Numbered from the stretch's first letter, positions 20,083 through 29,995 are shown. The stretch is DNA of 64,000 nt from Acinetobacter rathckeae (GCF_015627125.1 NZ_VTDO01000005.1:1-64000), one strand, 5' to 3'. Translations and numbers: made by a program. The notes: a model not told the origin generated them from the letters alone.

Positions 20083-20288
20083 GTGATTTTAATCTGTATG
20101 GCGTATTTATTCCGAGCTTTTTAGTGCAAGCGATTTTGGCCTATGTGCTGTTTTTAGTGGTGAGTCGTTGCACGCGTGTGTGTGTAGAGCGTGGTTGGGT
20201 GATGTTTGTTGGTGTGTTTCATGTGTGTTTGTATCTGCTGTGTTTGTTATGCATGCACTATATTTTTATTTGGTTTACGGTGAAGTAG
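20079..20288 (+). CDS. DUF1656 small membrane protein (AaeX-like)
   Basis: Small 69-residue inner-membrane protein with two hydrophobic helices (about 10-30 and 40-65). The N-terminus (FNLYGVFIPSFLVQAILAY) is the DUF1656/AaeX pattern. The gene is wedged between the AaeB-like and AaeA-like genes, the known aaeXAB set, here in the order B-X-A. Its ATG overlaps the aaeB-like stop by 4 bp, so it is translationally coupled. Its exact role in the pump is not known. Confidence 0.88.
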   Translation: MSDFNLYGVFIPSFLVQAILAYVLFLVVSRCTRVCVERGWVMFVGVFHVCLYLLCLLCMHYIFIWFTVK

Positions 20289-20296
20289 GTTATTCA

Positions 20297-21310
20297 ATGA
20301 GTTCATTTGAGGTGCGTAAAGCAGTTAGACCATTGCTTATGCTGGTGTTAATTATACTTGCCGTACTCACAGTATGGCATTTATGGGACTATTATAATGC
20401 AGAGCCATGGACACGAGATGGCCGTGTAAGAGCAGATGTTATAGAAGTGTCTTCCGATGTATCAGGCTTGGTCACTCAAGTATTGGTACAAGACAATCAG
20501 ACGGTTAAAAAAGGTCAGCTTTTGTTTGAAGTAGACACAGCACGTCAAGCCTTGAGTGTGGCACAAGCCAAGTCTGATTTAGCCAAAGCCCAAGCAGGCT
20601 TAGCCCAAGCAGAGGCGAGTTTGGCACAGACCAAAGCCAGTGTGGTGAAGTCGGTTGCCAATACAAAATTGGCCGACCAAAATGCCATGCGTTATGCCAA
20701 TTTAATGAACGGTGCAATTTCAAAACAAGAGCAAGACCAAGTATTGGCAGTGAAAGCACAGTCACATGCAGAAGATAAACAGCTAGAAGCCAGTATTGAG
20801 CAAGCACAGGCCAATATTAAACAACAACATGCACTGATTGCTGTTGCTCAAAGTAATTTGAATTTAGCTACTTTAAACCTAGAGCGTTCTTCTGTGGTTG
20901 CTCCTGCTGATGGCACGTTGTCTAATTTTGATATGCGTGTGGGTGATTATGTGAAAGTAGGGCAAGCAGTTGCAGCAATGGTTGACCGTAAGCAGTTATA
21001 TGTGGTGGGCTATTTTGAAGAAACCAAGCTGAGTAAAATACATGTGGGCGATTTAGCCAGTATTGAGCTAATGGGTGATTCAAATGTTATGAAAGGACAT
21101 GTACAAGGCATTGCATCGGGGATTGAAGATCGTGAGCGTAGTGCAAGTAGTTCATTGTTGGCCAATGTGAACCCAACATTTACGTGGGTGCGTTTGGCAC
21201 AGCGTATTCCTGTGAAAATTATGCTAGATGAAGAACCAAAGAATGTAATGACCTTTGTGGCGGGGAGAACTGCAACCGTAAGAATTTTACCTACGGCACA
21301 GAAGCACTAG
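20297..21310 (+). CDS. Membrane-fusion (HlyD/AaeA-like) subunit of the efflux pump
   Basis: Periplasmic adaptor of 337 residues anchored by one N-terminal helix (~12-30). The lipoyl/barrel-sandwich half-motif EVSSDVSGLVTQVLVQDNQTV is followed by a long alanine/glutamine-rich coiled coil (~95-190), then the second half-motif VVAPADGTLSNF near 205. The ATG at 20297, 8 bp after the AaeX-like stop, gives the usual cytoplasmic tail; an upstream in-frame start would overlap the small gene and add 43 Cys-rich residues of no family resemblance. It partners the FUSC subunit. Confidence 0.92.
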   Translation: MSSFEVRKAVRPLLMLVLIILAVLTVWHLWDYYNAEPWTRDGRVRADVIEVSSDVSGLVTQVLVQDNQTVKKGQLLFEVDTARQALSVAQAKSDLAKAQAGLAQAEASLAQTKASVVKSVANTKLADQNAMRYANLMNGAISKQEQDQVLAVKAQSHAEDKQLEASIEQAQANIKQQHALIAVAQSNLNLATLNLERSSVVAPADGTLSNFDMRVGDYVKVGQAVAAMVDRKQLYVVGYFEETKLSKIHVGDLASIELMGDSNVMKGHVQGIASGIEDRERSASSSLLANVNPTFTWVRLAQRIPVKIMLDEEPKNVMTFVAGRTATVRILPTAQKH

Positions 21311-21312
21311 TT

Positions 21313-21750
21313 TTAAGGTTTGATGGGTGTTGGGTACTCGTACCAGTTTTCAATCAAAATAGCCGCTGCAAGACTGTCGGCCGAGAGTGATTTTCCACGC
21401 CCTTGTTTCTGATAGCCTTCAAGCTGCTCACGGGCATTGCGTGTCGTGAGCCGCTCATCGACCATATAGGTTTCAATGTTGGTTTGATGACGTAAACGCC
21501 GTGCAAATTTACGTGCTCTCAGCGAAAGTTCTGATTCGCTATCATCCATATTAAGGGGTAAGCCGACCAAAAATAAATCAGGTTGCCACTCTTTCACAAT
21601 CTTGAGCAATTGCTCCCACTGTGGAATACCATCTTTCATGGGGAACTGTGCCAAGGGTGTACTCGACTGTATGCTACTTTGGCCAATCGCCATGCCCATT
21701 TTCTGTGTGCCAAAGTCAAAGGCCATAATACTATTGATGGAATTAGGCAT
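21313..21750 (-). CDS. ruvX: Putative pre-16S rRNA nuclease / Holliday junction resolvase-like RuvX (YqgF)
   Basis: RNase H-like nuclease of 145 residues. The catalytic pattern is visible: [12 protein letters not shown] near residue 10 (Asp), LVGLPLNMD near 70, and VDERLTT near 108 (Asp/Glu), as in YqgF, which matures the 5' end of 16S rRNA. GGAG lies 7 nt before the ATG at 21750. Its start overlaps the end of yqgE by 8 bp, so the yqgE-yqgF pair conserved across gammaproteobacteria is kept. Confidence 0.95.
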   Translation of the reverse strand: MPNSINSIMAFDFGTQKMGMAIGQSSIQSSTPLAQFPMKDGIPQWEQLLKIVKEWQPDLFLVGLPLNMDDSESELSLRARKFARRLRHQTNIETYMVDERLTTRNAREQLEGYQKQGRGKSLSADSLAAAILIENWYEYPTPIKP

Positions 21751-22297
21751 GCCCAATCTCCACTGAAAGACGGGTTGGGTCTACGCCAATTTTCTTGTAG
21801 GCAGCACTGAGTCGGTCGGTGTAAGCCAAATTAAAAATTAAGTCCATGTCTGACTCACAAATGAGCCAATCCCCACGGGCAATTTCAGCTTCGAGTTGGT
21901 CTTTTTGCCAACTGGCATAACCGAGTGCAATTTGGTAGTTGTCTACGCCTTCATTGTGGGCAATGGCATCTAAAATATCTTTACTGGTGGTAATACAAAC
22001 ATTTTCACCAATGGCAATAGAAGAGTGCCATGTTGGTTGGCCGGTATGTAAGACAAAGCCTGCTTCTGGGCGTAAAGGGCCACCTTGTAAAACGGCATGT
22101 GGGTTGACGTGGTCTGCATCAATATCTAAGTCGTTGAGGAGTTCTTTAATTTCAATATTGCTAGGTTGGTTTAGAACAATGCCTTGTGCACCATCTGCAT
22201 CATGGCGTGCTAAATAAATGAGTGTATTTGCAAAGGTATCATCGTGCATACCGGGTGGTGCAATTAAACAACGATGTGTTAAATATTGTTTTGTCAC
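21743..22297 (-). CDS. yqgE: YqgE/AlgH family protein (UPF0301)
   Basis: Soluble protein of 184 residues. The family pattern is clear: [19 protein letters not shown] near the N-terminus, GIVLNQPS near 40, and [16 protein letters not shown] near 68. The molecular function is unknown; AlgH was linked to alginate control in Pseudomonas. The start is GTG with a distant GGAG. It overlaps ruvX. Confidence 0.93.
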   Translation of the reverse strand: MTKQYLTHRCLIAPPGMHDDTFANTLIYLARHDADGAQGIVLNQPSNIEIKELLNDLDIDADHVNPHAVLQGGPLRPEAGFVLHTGQPTWHSSIAIGENVCITTSKDILDAIAHNEGVDNYQIALGYASWQKDQLEAEIARGDWLICESDMDLIFNLAYTDRLSAAYKKIGVDPTRLSVEIGHA

Positions 22298-22383
22298 CTA
22301 AAGTGTGCTCCAAGGGTGTTACATAGTGAATTTGTAGATGTTCTAACATACAAGAACATGCCATATACGCCAAGTCTGTTGGC

Positions 22384-24048
22384 TTATTTTTTGACTTGAA
22401 ATTTAAGTGCTCTGAGTTGTTTTGCATGTTGTAAGGTCGTTTGATTAATCTCCACCCCACCTGTCATACGTGCAAGCTCATGGATACACTGTTCTTCACT
22501 GAGCTGAAAAATGGTACTACTTGCAGGGTCTGTTTGTTGCTTTTGCACAAATAAGTGTTGGTCTGACTGGGCGGCCACTTGTGCTTGGTGAGTAATACAT
22601 AAAATTTGTACGTGTTGTGCGAGTTTACTGAGTAAACGTCCAACGATTTCGGCAGTGCCACCACTAATGCCCACATCAATTTCATCAAAGACAATCATTT
22701 CAGCTTCGGTACGTTCAGCATTCATGACTTGCATCACCAGTGCAATACGTGACAATTCACCGCCTGAAGCCACTTTAGCCAAAGGTTGTGCAGGTATGCC
22801 TTTATTTGCAGTAAACAACAGTTGAATATTACTGAGCCCTTCAGCAGTTGCTTGTTCTAACGGTTCGAATTTAAATTCAAAGTGTGCTTCAGGCAGTGCC
22901 AGTGTTTTAATTTGTTTTGTGAGTTGCCGAGCAAGATGAGGTGCTGCTTCTTGACGGATTTTATCTAAATGACGGGCTTTTTCAAAGAAGTCTGCTTCAA
23001 GCTCAGTCACTAAACTGGCTAAAGTGGTTGGGTCTTCTTGTTGTAGCAGTGTATCGAGTTGTTCTTGGCAACTGAGATATTGTACTTTGAGTTGCTCAGG
23101 CTGAGTGCGGTATTTACGGGCTAAACGGTGAAATACTTCTAACTCGTGGTTGAGTTGCTCCATACGCTCGGGGTCAAAGCTTTGTTTGTCAATAAAATGC
23201 CGAAAGGCTAAAGTCGCATCATTAATTTCGCTTTGTGCATTGCTTAAAGACGTATAAATGTCTTGTAACTCGGTGCTACGGCCTGCATGTGTTTCTAGGC
23301 GTTTTACGACACTTGCCAATGCTTGAGCAATGTTTTGTTCGTCTTCATCGAGTACATTCAGGCCATAGGCACTGTCTTGCATAATGGCTTCATGATGGCT
23401 AAAGCGGTCAAACTCCTGTTCAATTTCGGTGTAGTTTTTTTCTGCTATTATTTCTAGTTCTTCAATCTGAATTTCTAATTGTTCAATACGTTGTTGTCTA
23501 GAGGTTTGTGCGGCCAATGCCTCTTGGTGTTGGCGAATGGTTTTATGCCAAATGGCATAAGCTTGGCGGACAGCTTGGGCAGGTTGTGCAAACTGGTGTA
23601 CGTGGTCAAGCCATTGTTTGGGGTAGGGCGGAGCAAGCAGTTGTTGTTGGCTGTGTTGACTGTAAAGTTGCACTAGTAGTCTGCCAAGCTCTTTGAGTTC
23701 AGTTAAACTGGTTGGACGGCCATTGACCCATGCCTTACTACGACCTGTAGCAAAAATAACACGCCGTAAATGAATTTCACCTGAGTCATCATCAAGTTCT
23801 TTTTGAGTAAGCCATGTGGCTTCGGGAGAATCTTTTTTACAGCTAAACACAGCGGTAACATCTGCTTTTTCTGTACCAAAACGGACTAAACTGGCATCTG
23901 TACGCTCGCCTAGACATGCAGACAGTGAATCTAGCAGTAATGATTTACCTGCACCTGTCTCACCTGTTAAAACATTAAATCCTGATGCAATATCTAAGGC
24001 CAAATGTTCGGCTAAAGCAAAATTGATAAGTGTTAAATGTGTGAGCAT
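22384..24048 (-). CDS. recN: DNA repair protein RecN
   Basis: SMC-like ATPase of 554 residues acting in double-strand-break repair. Walker A GETGAGKS lies near residue 30, a long coiled coil covers ~160-370, the ABC signature is VASGGELSRIAL near 430, and Walker B is MIVFDEIDVGISGG near 455. The Met at 24048 is preferred because the protein then begins ML-x-H-L-x-I-x-NF-A, as in E. coli RecN; an ATG 12 bp upstream is possible. Confidence 0.95.
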   Translation of the reverse strand: MLTHLTLINFALAEHLALDIASGFNVLTGETGAGKSLLLDSLSACLGERTDASLVRFGTEKADVTAVFSCKKDSPEATWLTQKELDDDSGEIHLRRVIFATGRSKAWVNGRPTSLTELKELGRLLVQLYSQHSQQQLLAPPYPKQWLDHVHQFAQPAQAVRQAYAIWHKTIRQHQEALAAQTSRQQRIEQLEIQIEELEIIAEKNYTEIEQEFDRFSHHEAIMQDSAYGLNVLDEDEQNIAQALASVVKRLETHAGRSTELQDIYTSLSNAQSEINDATLAFRHFIDKQSFDPERMEQLNHELEVFHRLARKYRTQPEQLKVQYLSCQEQLDTLLQQEDPTTLASLVTELEADFFEKARHLDKIRQEAAPHLARQLTKQIKTLALPEAHFEFKFEPLEQATAEGLSNIQLLFTANKGIPAQPLAKVASGGELSRIALVMQVMNAERTEAEMIVFDEIDVGISGGTAEIVGRLLSKLAQHVQILCITHQAQVAAQSDQHLFVQKQQTDPASSTIFQLSEEQCIHELARMTGGVEINQTTLQHAKQLRALKFQVKK

Positions 24049-24320
24049 ATACGCATCCATAATGTGCGAAGTGTTATTTTACGTGGCATTAAACTGCGAC
24101 AGTTGCACTAAAAAGTATCTTATAAAAGATAATACTGAAAAAATATCGTCTGCCAATCTATTTTATCAGTAGATTGTATGAATACTACAATATTGCTGTC
24201 ATGGTTTTTCGATAAATTTACCAATTTAAGTAGATAAAACTATGTCAATATGGCATGGTTGTTGTAAGTAAATAAATATATTAATTGGCAGAATATATTA
24301 ATCATAGGGTGGAAAAAAAG

Positions 24321-24644
24321 ATGTCAGTTCAGTTCGATTATGTATCTGTGGTGAAAAAATCTAATGTTTATTTTAATGGGTTATGTGTAAGCCACACGGT
24401 GAAATTTGAAGATGGTACAAAAAAAACCTTAGGCGTGATCTTACCTAGTGATCAGGTTTTAACGTTTGAAACACATGTACCTGAGCGTATGGAAATTATT
24501 TCTGGCGAGTGCCGTGTTCGTATTGCAGGTAGTGAGCAAGCAGAGCTATTTCGTGCAGGGCAGTCTTTTTATGTGCCTGGTGAAAGCACATTTAAAATTG
24601 AAACGGATCAAGTCTTAGATTATGTGTGTCATTTAGAAGGTTAA
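24321..24644 (+). CDS. ppnP: Pyrimidine/purine nucleoside phosphorylase (PpnP/YaiE family)
   Basis: Small cupin-fold enzyme of 107 residues. PpnP splits nucleosides to base and ribose-1-phosphate in purine and pyrimidine salvage. The family signature is present: [17 protein letters not shown] near residue 15, [17 protein letters not shown] near 43, and FYVPGESTF near 85. The ATG at 24321, preceded by AGGGTGGA, is preferred over an in-frame start 36 bp upstream. A single gene closed by its own terminator. Confidence 0.93.
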   Translation: MSVQFDYVSVVKKSNVYFNGLCVSHTVKFEDGTKKTLGVILPSDQVLTFETHVPERMEIISGECRVRIAGSEQAELFRAGQSFYVPGESTFKIETDQVLDYVCHLEG

Positions 24645-24690
24645 GCTTAGCTAAATAGATTAAAATCAGCTAAAATAACCCATACTTTTA

Positions 24691-24725
24691 TCCTGTAAAG
24701 TGAACTGCTTTACAGGATTTTATTT
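24691..24725 (+). terminator. Intrinsic terminator of ppnP
   Basis: A perfect 10-bp stem (24691-24700 with 24708-24717), 7-nt loop, followed by a T-rich tract. It lies between ppnP and rlmB on the same strand. Confidence 0.85.
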
Positions 24726-24748
24726 TTTAAATTTGAGGTCATTGCATC

Positions 24749-25501
24749 ATGGCAAAGCCAGAATATTATTATGGTGTTCACTCTGTTGAGTCTTTGTTGG
24801 AGTTGGAACCTGAGCGAGTGCTGACATTATTTACCTTAAAAGGGCGAGATGATCAGCGTTTACAACACCTTTTAAGTCTGGCAGAACCTTTTGGAATTAG
24901 TGTGCAAAAGGCCAGCCGTGATAATTTAGAGAAAATGGCAGGCTTGCCTTATCATCAAGGTGTGGTGGCTGCGGTACGACCACAACCAACTTTAAATGAA
25001 AAAGATTTAGACCAGTTAGTTAAGCAACAACCACAAGCGTTGTTGTTGGCACTCGATCAAGTCACCGACCCACACAATTTAGGAGCATGTATTCGTACTG
25101 CCGCCGCTATGGGGGTGCAAGCTGTGATTGTTTCTCGTGACCGTTCTGCAAGTTTGACACCGACAGCTCGAAAAGTAGCGGCAGGTGGTGCTGAAAAAGT
25201 AAAGTTTATTCAAGTGACTAATTTGGCACGTACATTGGCTCATTTGAAAGACACGGCTTTTTACCGTGTGGTCGGCACTATGCTTGATGAACAAGCAAAG
25301 CCGATTCAACAGTGTGATTTTTCAGGTGCAGTGGTTGTGGTGATGGGTGCAGAAGACACAGGCTTACGTCCAATTACTCAAGCTCAGTGTGATGAAAAAG
25401 CGTATATTCCAATGGCAGGTAACTTACAAAGTTTAAATGTGAGTGTTGCAACAGGTATGGCTTTGTATGAAGCGTGCCGTCAGCGTTTACACCTGAGCTA
25501 A
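24749..25501 (+). CDS. rlmB: 23S rRNA (guanosine-2251-2'-O)-methyltransferase RlmB
   Basis: SPOUT/SpoU-family methyltransferase of 250 residues modifying G2251 in the peptidyl-transferase P loop. An N-terminal substrate-binding domain (1-~75) is followed by the knotted catalytic domain with motif 1 DQVTDPHNLGACIRTAAAMG near 97, motif 2 VVVMGAEDTGLR near 195, and motif 3 IPMAGNLQSLNVSVATGMALYE near 220. Its 3' end overlaps convergent coaE by 15 bp. Confidence 0.95.
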   Translation: MAKPEYYYGVHSVESLLELEPERVLTLFTLKGRDDQRLQHLLSLAEPFGISVQKASRDNLEKMAGLPYHQGVVAAVRPQPTLNEKDLDQLVKQQPQALLLALDQVTDPHNLGACIRTAAAMGVQAVIVSRDRSASLTPTARKVAAGGAEKVKFIQVTNLARTLAHLKDTAFYRVVGTMLDEQAKPIQQCDFSGAVVVVMGAEDTGLRPITQAQCDEKAYIPMAGNLQSLNVSVATGMALYEACRQRLHLS

Positions 25502-26089
25502 AGCCAAATAACGTTGGTGTAATGGTTGTAATTGAGCATACAGTTGCTCAATTGCTCCTGTATTGAGTACGACATCATCGGCACGTTGTTGTTTTTCTCG
25601 TCTTGGCATTTGTGTGGCAATAATTTGTCGAATGTTTTGTATCGACTGTTGGTCACGTGCTGAAGCACGTTGTTGTTGTAGTTCTTCTGAGGTGTCAATC
25701 AGTAGCGTTCTTTGTGTTAATTGATGTTGATTGGTTTCAAACAGTAGTGGTGAGACTAAAATACGGTATGGGCTATCTGCGTGTGCCAGTTGCCGAATGA
25801 TTTCGCTGCGAATGATTGGGTGCGTAATCTGCTCAAGTTGTTTTTTTGCTTCTGCATGATTAAAAATGATATCACGTAAATAGGCACGGTGCAGTGAGCC
25901 ATCTGGTAAAAGTGTCTGCTCACCAAATACTCGGGCTATTTCAGCCAATGCAGGTTGTCCGACCTTTACAACCTGTCGTGCAACAATATCTGCATCCACC
26001 ACGGTAATGCCTTGTGTGGAAAACCAGTTGCTCGCTAGGGTTTTGCCACTGCCAATGCCACCTGTTAAGCCAATTGTGAGCGTAGACAC
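25487..26089 (-). CDS. coaE: Dephospho-CoA kinase
   Basis: Last enzyme of coenzyme A synthesis, 200 residues. The P-loop GLTGGIGSGKT is at residues 6-16, DADIVARQVV near 33, and the RD motif with HPIIRSEI near 95. The GTG at 26089 overlaps the pilD stop by one base (TAGTG) and has GGGGAG 8 nt upstream; a longer frame reaching to 26281 only reads through pilD. coaE behind pilD is the standard order in pseudomonads and Acinetobacter. Confidence 0.95.
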   Translation of the reverse strand: MSTLTIGLTGGIGSGKTLASNWFSTQGITVVDADIVARQVVKVGQPALAEIARVFGEQTLLPDGSLHRAYLRDIIFNHAEAKKQLEQITHPIIRSEIIRQLAHADSPYRILVSPLLFETNQHQLTQRTLLIDTSEELQQQRASARDQQSIQNIRQIIATQMPRREKQQRADDVVLNTGAIEQLYAQLQPLHQRYLALAQV

Positions 26090-26952
26090 TAGTAACTCCC
26101 CAAATAGATTTGCATGATTTGATCGCCCCACATGAGTGCAATCCAACCTGCAAGTGCAATGTAAGGGCCAAATGCAAAAGGTAGGCTTTCTTTTCTTCTT
26201 TTCATTAAAATGACCCCAATAATGGAGCCTAACAACGATGAAAGTAAAATAATCAGCGGTAACATCAGTGGCCCTAAGCAAGCACCTAAAGCGGCCAAAA
26301 GCTTAAAGTCACCATATCCCATACCATCTTTACCTGTGATCAGTTTATAGATCACACACACCACCCATAAACATAAAAAACCAATGATTGCCCCCCAAAT
26401 TGCACTCACTGGGCTCACAAACAGTTGCATACTATTGGCAGCTAAACCAAAGCCGAGTAGGGTAAAGGTAAAGCGGTCTGGTAGGTACTGGGTATCGAAA
26501 TCAATAAAAGACAGTGTGATAAGTAACCATGTGAAAATGAGTGCGAAGACCGTATGTAGCGTAGGGCCAAAACTGTAAGCCACTGCAACAGAGCACACGC
26601 AAGTGAGCAACTCTATAAATGGGTAACGAATACTAATCGGTTCTTGGCAATTTGAGCATTTTCCTCTAAGTGCCAACCAGCTGATAATAGGAATATTTTG
26701 ATACCAATGAATCGCTGATTTGCAGCCACGACAATGTGAGCGTGGCATGTTTAAACTGAGTTTTTCATGTTCAATGATGGGCTCATTGGGGTGAAGTAGC
26801 ATTTGGCATTCATTTTGCCATGCCTGTTCCATGATTTTCGGCGTTCTAAAAATCACTACATTCAAAAAACTGCCTACACATAAACTCAGTACAGCAATCA
26901 CACTATAAAATAATATACTATTTTGGCTAAATAGATCGATCAATTCACTCAC
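26089..26952 (-). CDS. pilD: Prepilin leader peptidase / N-methyltransferase PilD
   Basis: Inner-membrane aspartic protease of 287 residues that cleaves and N-methylates type IV prepilins. The zinc tetracysteine motif C-x2-C...C-x2-C (CRGC, then CSNC) lies at ~75-100 in the first cytoplasmic loop. Catalytic aspartates lie in SFIDFDTQYLPD and GYGDFKLLAALGA. Seven or eight hydrophobic helices are seen. The GTG start overlaps the pilC stop by one base. It should process the minor pilins encoded at 46-53 kb. Confidence 0.96.
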   Translation of the reverse strand: MSELIDLFSQNSILFYSVIAVLSLCVGSFLNVVIFRTPKIMEQAWQNECQMLLHPNEPIIEHEKLSLNMPRSHCRGCKSAIHWYQNIPIISWLALRGKCSNCQEPISIRYPFIELLTCVCSVAVAYSFGPTLHTVFALIFTWLLITLSFIDFDTQYLPDRFTFTLLGFGLAANSMQLFVSPVSAIWGAIIGFLCLWVVCVIYKLITGKDGMGYGDFKLLAALGACLGPLMLPLIILLSSLLGSIIGVILMKRRKESLPFAFGPYIALAGWIALMWGDQIMQIYLGSY

Positions 26953-28175
26953 TAAACCACAGACCCCATTTGGAAGATTGGTAGATACATCGCAACCACA
27001 AGACCACCCACTAAAACACCTAAAACTGCCATAATGAGTGGTTCCATCATAGAGGTTAAACCATCGACTGCATTGTCGACTTCTTCTTCGTAATAGGTAG
27101 CGACTTTATCAAGCATGGTATCTAATGCACCTGACTCCTCACCAATCGCAACCATTTGAATCGCCATAGATGGAAAGCGTTCAGTTTGACGCATAGAGAA
27201 CTGAAGCTGTTGACCAGCTGCTACATCATCACGAATACGCATCACGGCGGTTTCATAGACAATATTGTTGGTTGCTTTGGCTGTAGATTCTAAAGCATCA
27301 ATGAGTGGTACGCCTGCAGCAAAGGTAGTGGCCAGTGTACGACTATAACGTGCAATAATTGATTTGTAGATCAAACCACCAAAAATAGGCAATTTAAGGA
27401 CTAAATGGTCAACACGATTACGTAGGCCTTGGCTGCGTTTGTAGCTTTGAGAAATACCAATCACACTGGCGACAATCGCGGCAATTAAAATATACCAATA
27501 CGATTGCATCCAATTTGACATATTCACAACCATTTGAGTGAATGCGGGTAATTCTGCACCAAAAGATGAAAATAGGCTTTGGAATACAGGCACGACTTTC
27601 ACCATCAAAATAATGGTGACAATGAAAGCCACAACAATGACCGAGATTGGATATTTAATGGCTTTTTTGATTTTTTGCTTTAACTGTTCGCTTTTTTCTT
27701 TATAAATTGCAACACGGTCAAGCATGGTTTCAAGTGCACCAGATTGTTCACCAGACTCAATGAGGGCACAAAACAGTTGGTCAAAGTATTTTGGGTACTT
27801 TTTTAATGCTTGAGCAAAGGTACTACCATTTTCTACTTCAACTTTAATACCTAATACAATGTCACGCATAGCAGGATTTTCAAGACCGCCTGCAACAATT
27901 TCAAAGCTTTGTACTAAAGGTACACCTGCTTTCATCATGGTGGCCAATTGGCGGGTAAAAATAGTGATATCGAGTGTCGATACACCTTTTTTAAATAGGC
28001 CTTCAAGTAAATCTTTCCGCTTAGGGTTAATTTTTGAAACATTAATCCCTTGTTTGCGTAGACTTGCTTTGGCTAAAGCCATATTTTTTGCTGTTAGCTC
28101 ACCGCTGGTTTTAGCCCCTTTTCTATCCACTCCAACGTAAGAAAAAGTCTGTAGTTTTTCTGCATTTGTTGCCAT
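26952..28175 (-). CDS. pilC: Type IV pilus inner-membrane platform protein PilC
   Basis: GspF-family platform protein of 407 residues with two repeats of the T2SF domain (~70-200 and ~275-400). The repeats share FTRQLATMMKAGVPL-type and YSRTLATTFAAGVPL-type segments, and three membrane helices are visible. It couples PilB/PilT ATPase motion to pilin assembly. It lies 23 bp after pilB and overlaps pilD. Confidence 0.96.
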   Translation of the reverse strand: MATNAEKLQTFSYVGVDRKGAKTSGELTAKNMALAKASLRKQGINVSKINPKRKDLLEGLFKKGVSTLDITIFTRQLATMMKAGVPLVQSFEIVAGGLENPAMRDIVLGIKVEVENGSTFAQALKKYPKYFDQLFCALIESGEQSGALETMLDRVAIYKEKSEQLKQKIKKAIKYPISVIVVAFIVTIILMVKVVPVFQSLFSSFGAELPAFTQMVVNMSNWMQSYWYILIAAIVASVIGISQSYKRSQGLRNRVDHLVLKLPIFGGLIYKSIIARYSRTLATTFAAGVPLIDALESTAKATNNIVYETAVMRIRDDVAAGQQLQFSMRQTERFPSMAIQMVAIGEESGALDTMLDKVATYYEEEVDNAVDGLTSMMEPLIMAVLGVLVGGLVVAMYLPIFQMGSVV

Positions 28176-28198
28176 GTTTATCTCATGTGTTGTATGGG

Positions 28199-29995
28199 TT
28201 AGTCGCTAGTGACACGGTTAACTTCTTGCAGTGTGGTAAGACCTTGCATGACTTTGTTTAAGCCTGAGCGACGTAAGTTGTTAAAGCCCAATTCTTGTGC
28301 TTTTTTTGCAATTTGAATTGAGTTGGCATCTTCCATGATGAGTTGAGCAATTTCGGGGGTGATTTTCATCACCTCATACACGCCGACTCGACCTTTGTAA
28401 CCTTCTCTACATTCAGAGCATCCTACTGCTTCGAAAATAGTGACCGATTGTTGCGTCAGGTCTTCATTGGTAAAGCCTAATTCTAGCAGGCTTTTGTTGG
28501 GAATGTTGATTGGTCTTTTACAGCGAGAACACAGTTTTCGAACCAGTCGTTGTGCGATGACCAAATTGACTGAGGTTGCAATATTAAAAGAGGGTACACC
28601 CATATTACGCAGTCGAGTAAGTGTTTCAGGGGCACTGTTGGTATGTAGTGTAGACAGTACCATATGTCCTGTTTGAGCCGCTTTAACGGCAATTTCAGCA
28701 GTTTCTATATCACGAATCTCCCCCACCATAATGATGTCTGGATCTTGACGTAAAAAAGAACGTAGTGCTGTTGCAAAGTTAAGTCCAACTTTTGCGTTTA
28801 CATTGACTTGGTTAATGCCTTCTAAGTTAATCTCTACAGGGTCTTCCGCTGTTGAAATATTGGCACTTTCCGTATTTAAAATATTAAGCCCTGTATATAA
28901 GGACACTGTTTTCCCTGAACCTGTAGGCCCTGTAATCAGAACCATGCCTTGTGGCTGATGTAATGCATCTAAAAAAAGCTTTTTTTGTGCAGGCTCATAA
29001 CCCAATACATCAATACCAAGCATGGCACTAGATGGGTCTAGAATACGCAGTACAATTTTTTCACCAAATAAGGTTGGCAAAGAGTTCACACGAAAATCAA
29101 TGGCTTTATCTTCAGCCACTTTAAGTTTAATACGTCCATCTTGTGGCATTCTTTTTTCAGAAATGTCCATTTGTGACATGACTTTTAAACGTGAAGAGAT
29201 GCGATTCGCTTCATCGATAGGTGGGCTAGCAATTTGTCGTAAAATACCATCAATACGGTAGCGTACTCGGTATGATTTTTCATAAGGTTCAAAGTGTAAG
29301 TCAGAGGCTTTTAAACGAATGGCATCAAAAAGTAGTGCATTTACATACTTTATGATGGGTAATTCGTTCGGATTGTCTTTGTTTCTAAAGGGTTCTGCAT
29401 CAAATTTTAGCTCATCGCCTTTGAGTTGTTTCTCTTGTCGAATTTGTTGTTCATCTTCAGTGAGATTTTCTTCCTCAATCACTTTCTGATTCTGTGCATT
29501 TTGCTGTACGAGGTATTCAAGTTTGTTGTGTTCAACCACGACCCATGTTGGCTTAATGTAGCTGTCACTTTGTATACTAACTATACCTTCCATGGTACGA
29601 AACTTTTTTGCTTCAATATCATTTTGATACAGTATTTTTTCGAGTGTTTCAATGTGCTCAGGATTACTAGTGGCAATCACAAAGCGTTTATTGTCTTTGA
29701 TTAAGGGTAAAATTTGGTGAGATGCAACGAGTTCCGTATCAAGTGCATCGTGAGGGAGCTCCTCAAACCTAAAAGAAAATAAGTCAAATAACGGTAAGTG
29801 AAAGGCTTTGGCAAACGTTTGTGCTAAAGTCTTGGGAGAGAAGCTTTTATAGTCCACTAGGTATCGAACAAAGTCGATATCCATTTTCTTCGCTTGAGCG
29901 AGGCACTCTCTCAGTGTTTCTTCTGAAAAGTGTCCATCGTTGACCAAAGTGAGCATAAAGCCACTGAGTTGAGAGGGAGTAGGAGCGTTAGTCAT
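28199..29995 (-). CDS. pilB: Type IV pilus extension ATPase PilB
   Basis: Cytoplasmic hexameric motor ATPase of 598 residues. An N-terminal MshEN-type region (~15-150) precedes the GspE catalytic domain: Walker A GPTGSGKTVSLY near 355, Asp box and Walker B IIMVGEIRDIETAEI near 415, His box, and a tetracysteine zinc site CSRC...CSEC near 490-530. The ATG at 29995 is chosen; the frame can be extended 36 bp to a TTG at 30031. First gene of pilB-pilC-pilD-coaE. Confidence 0.95.
   Translation of the reverse strand: MTNAPTPSQLSGFMLTLVNDGHFSEETLRECLAQAKKMDIDFVRYLVDYKSFSPKTLAQTFAKAFHLPLFDLFSFRFEELPHDALDTELVASHQILPLIKDNKRFVIATSNPEHIETLEKILYQNDIEAKKFRTMEGIVSIQSDSYIKPTWVVVEHNKLEYLVQQNAQNQKVIEEENLTEDEQQIRQEKQLKGDELKFDAEPFRNKDNPNELPIIKYVNALLFDAIRLKASDLHFEPYEKSYRVRYRIDGILRQIASPPIDEANRISSRLKVMSQMDISEKRMPQDGRIKLKVAEDKAIDFRVNSLPTLFGEKIVLRILDPSSAMLGIDVLGYEPAQKKLFLDALHQPQGMVLITGPTGSGKTVSLYTGLNILNTESANISTAEDPVEINLEGINQVNVNAKVGLNFATALRSFLRQDPDIIMVGEIRDIETAEIAVKAAQTGHMVLSTLHTNSAPETLTRLRNMGVPSFNIATSVNLVIAQRLVRKLCSRCKRPINIPNKSLLELGFTNEDLTQQSVTIFEAVGCSECREGYKGRVGVYEVMKITPEIAQLIMEDANSIQIAKKAQELGFNNLRRSGLNKVMQGLTTLQEVNRVTSD

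Noticed and set aside
20168..20296. N-terminal extension of the AaeA-like protein
   Set aside because: The extra 43 residues overlap the DUF1656 gene out of frame, are Cys-rich and do not resemble membrane-fusion proteins; the ATG at 20297 fits better.
26090..26281. N-terminal extension of CoaE
   Set aside because: This part is the pilD gene read in another frame; a GTG with GGGGAG at 26089 gives a normal 200-residue CoaE.
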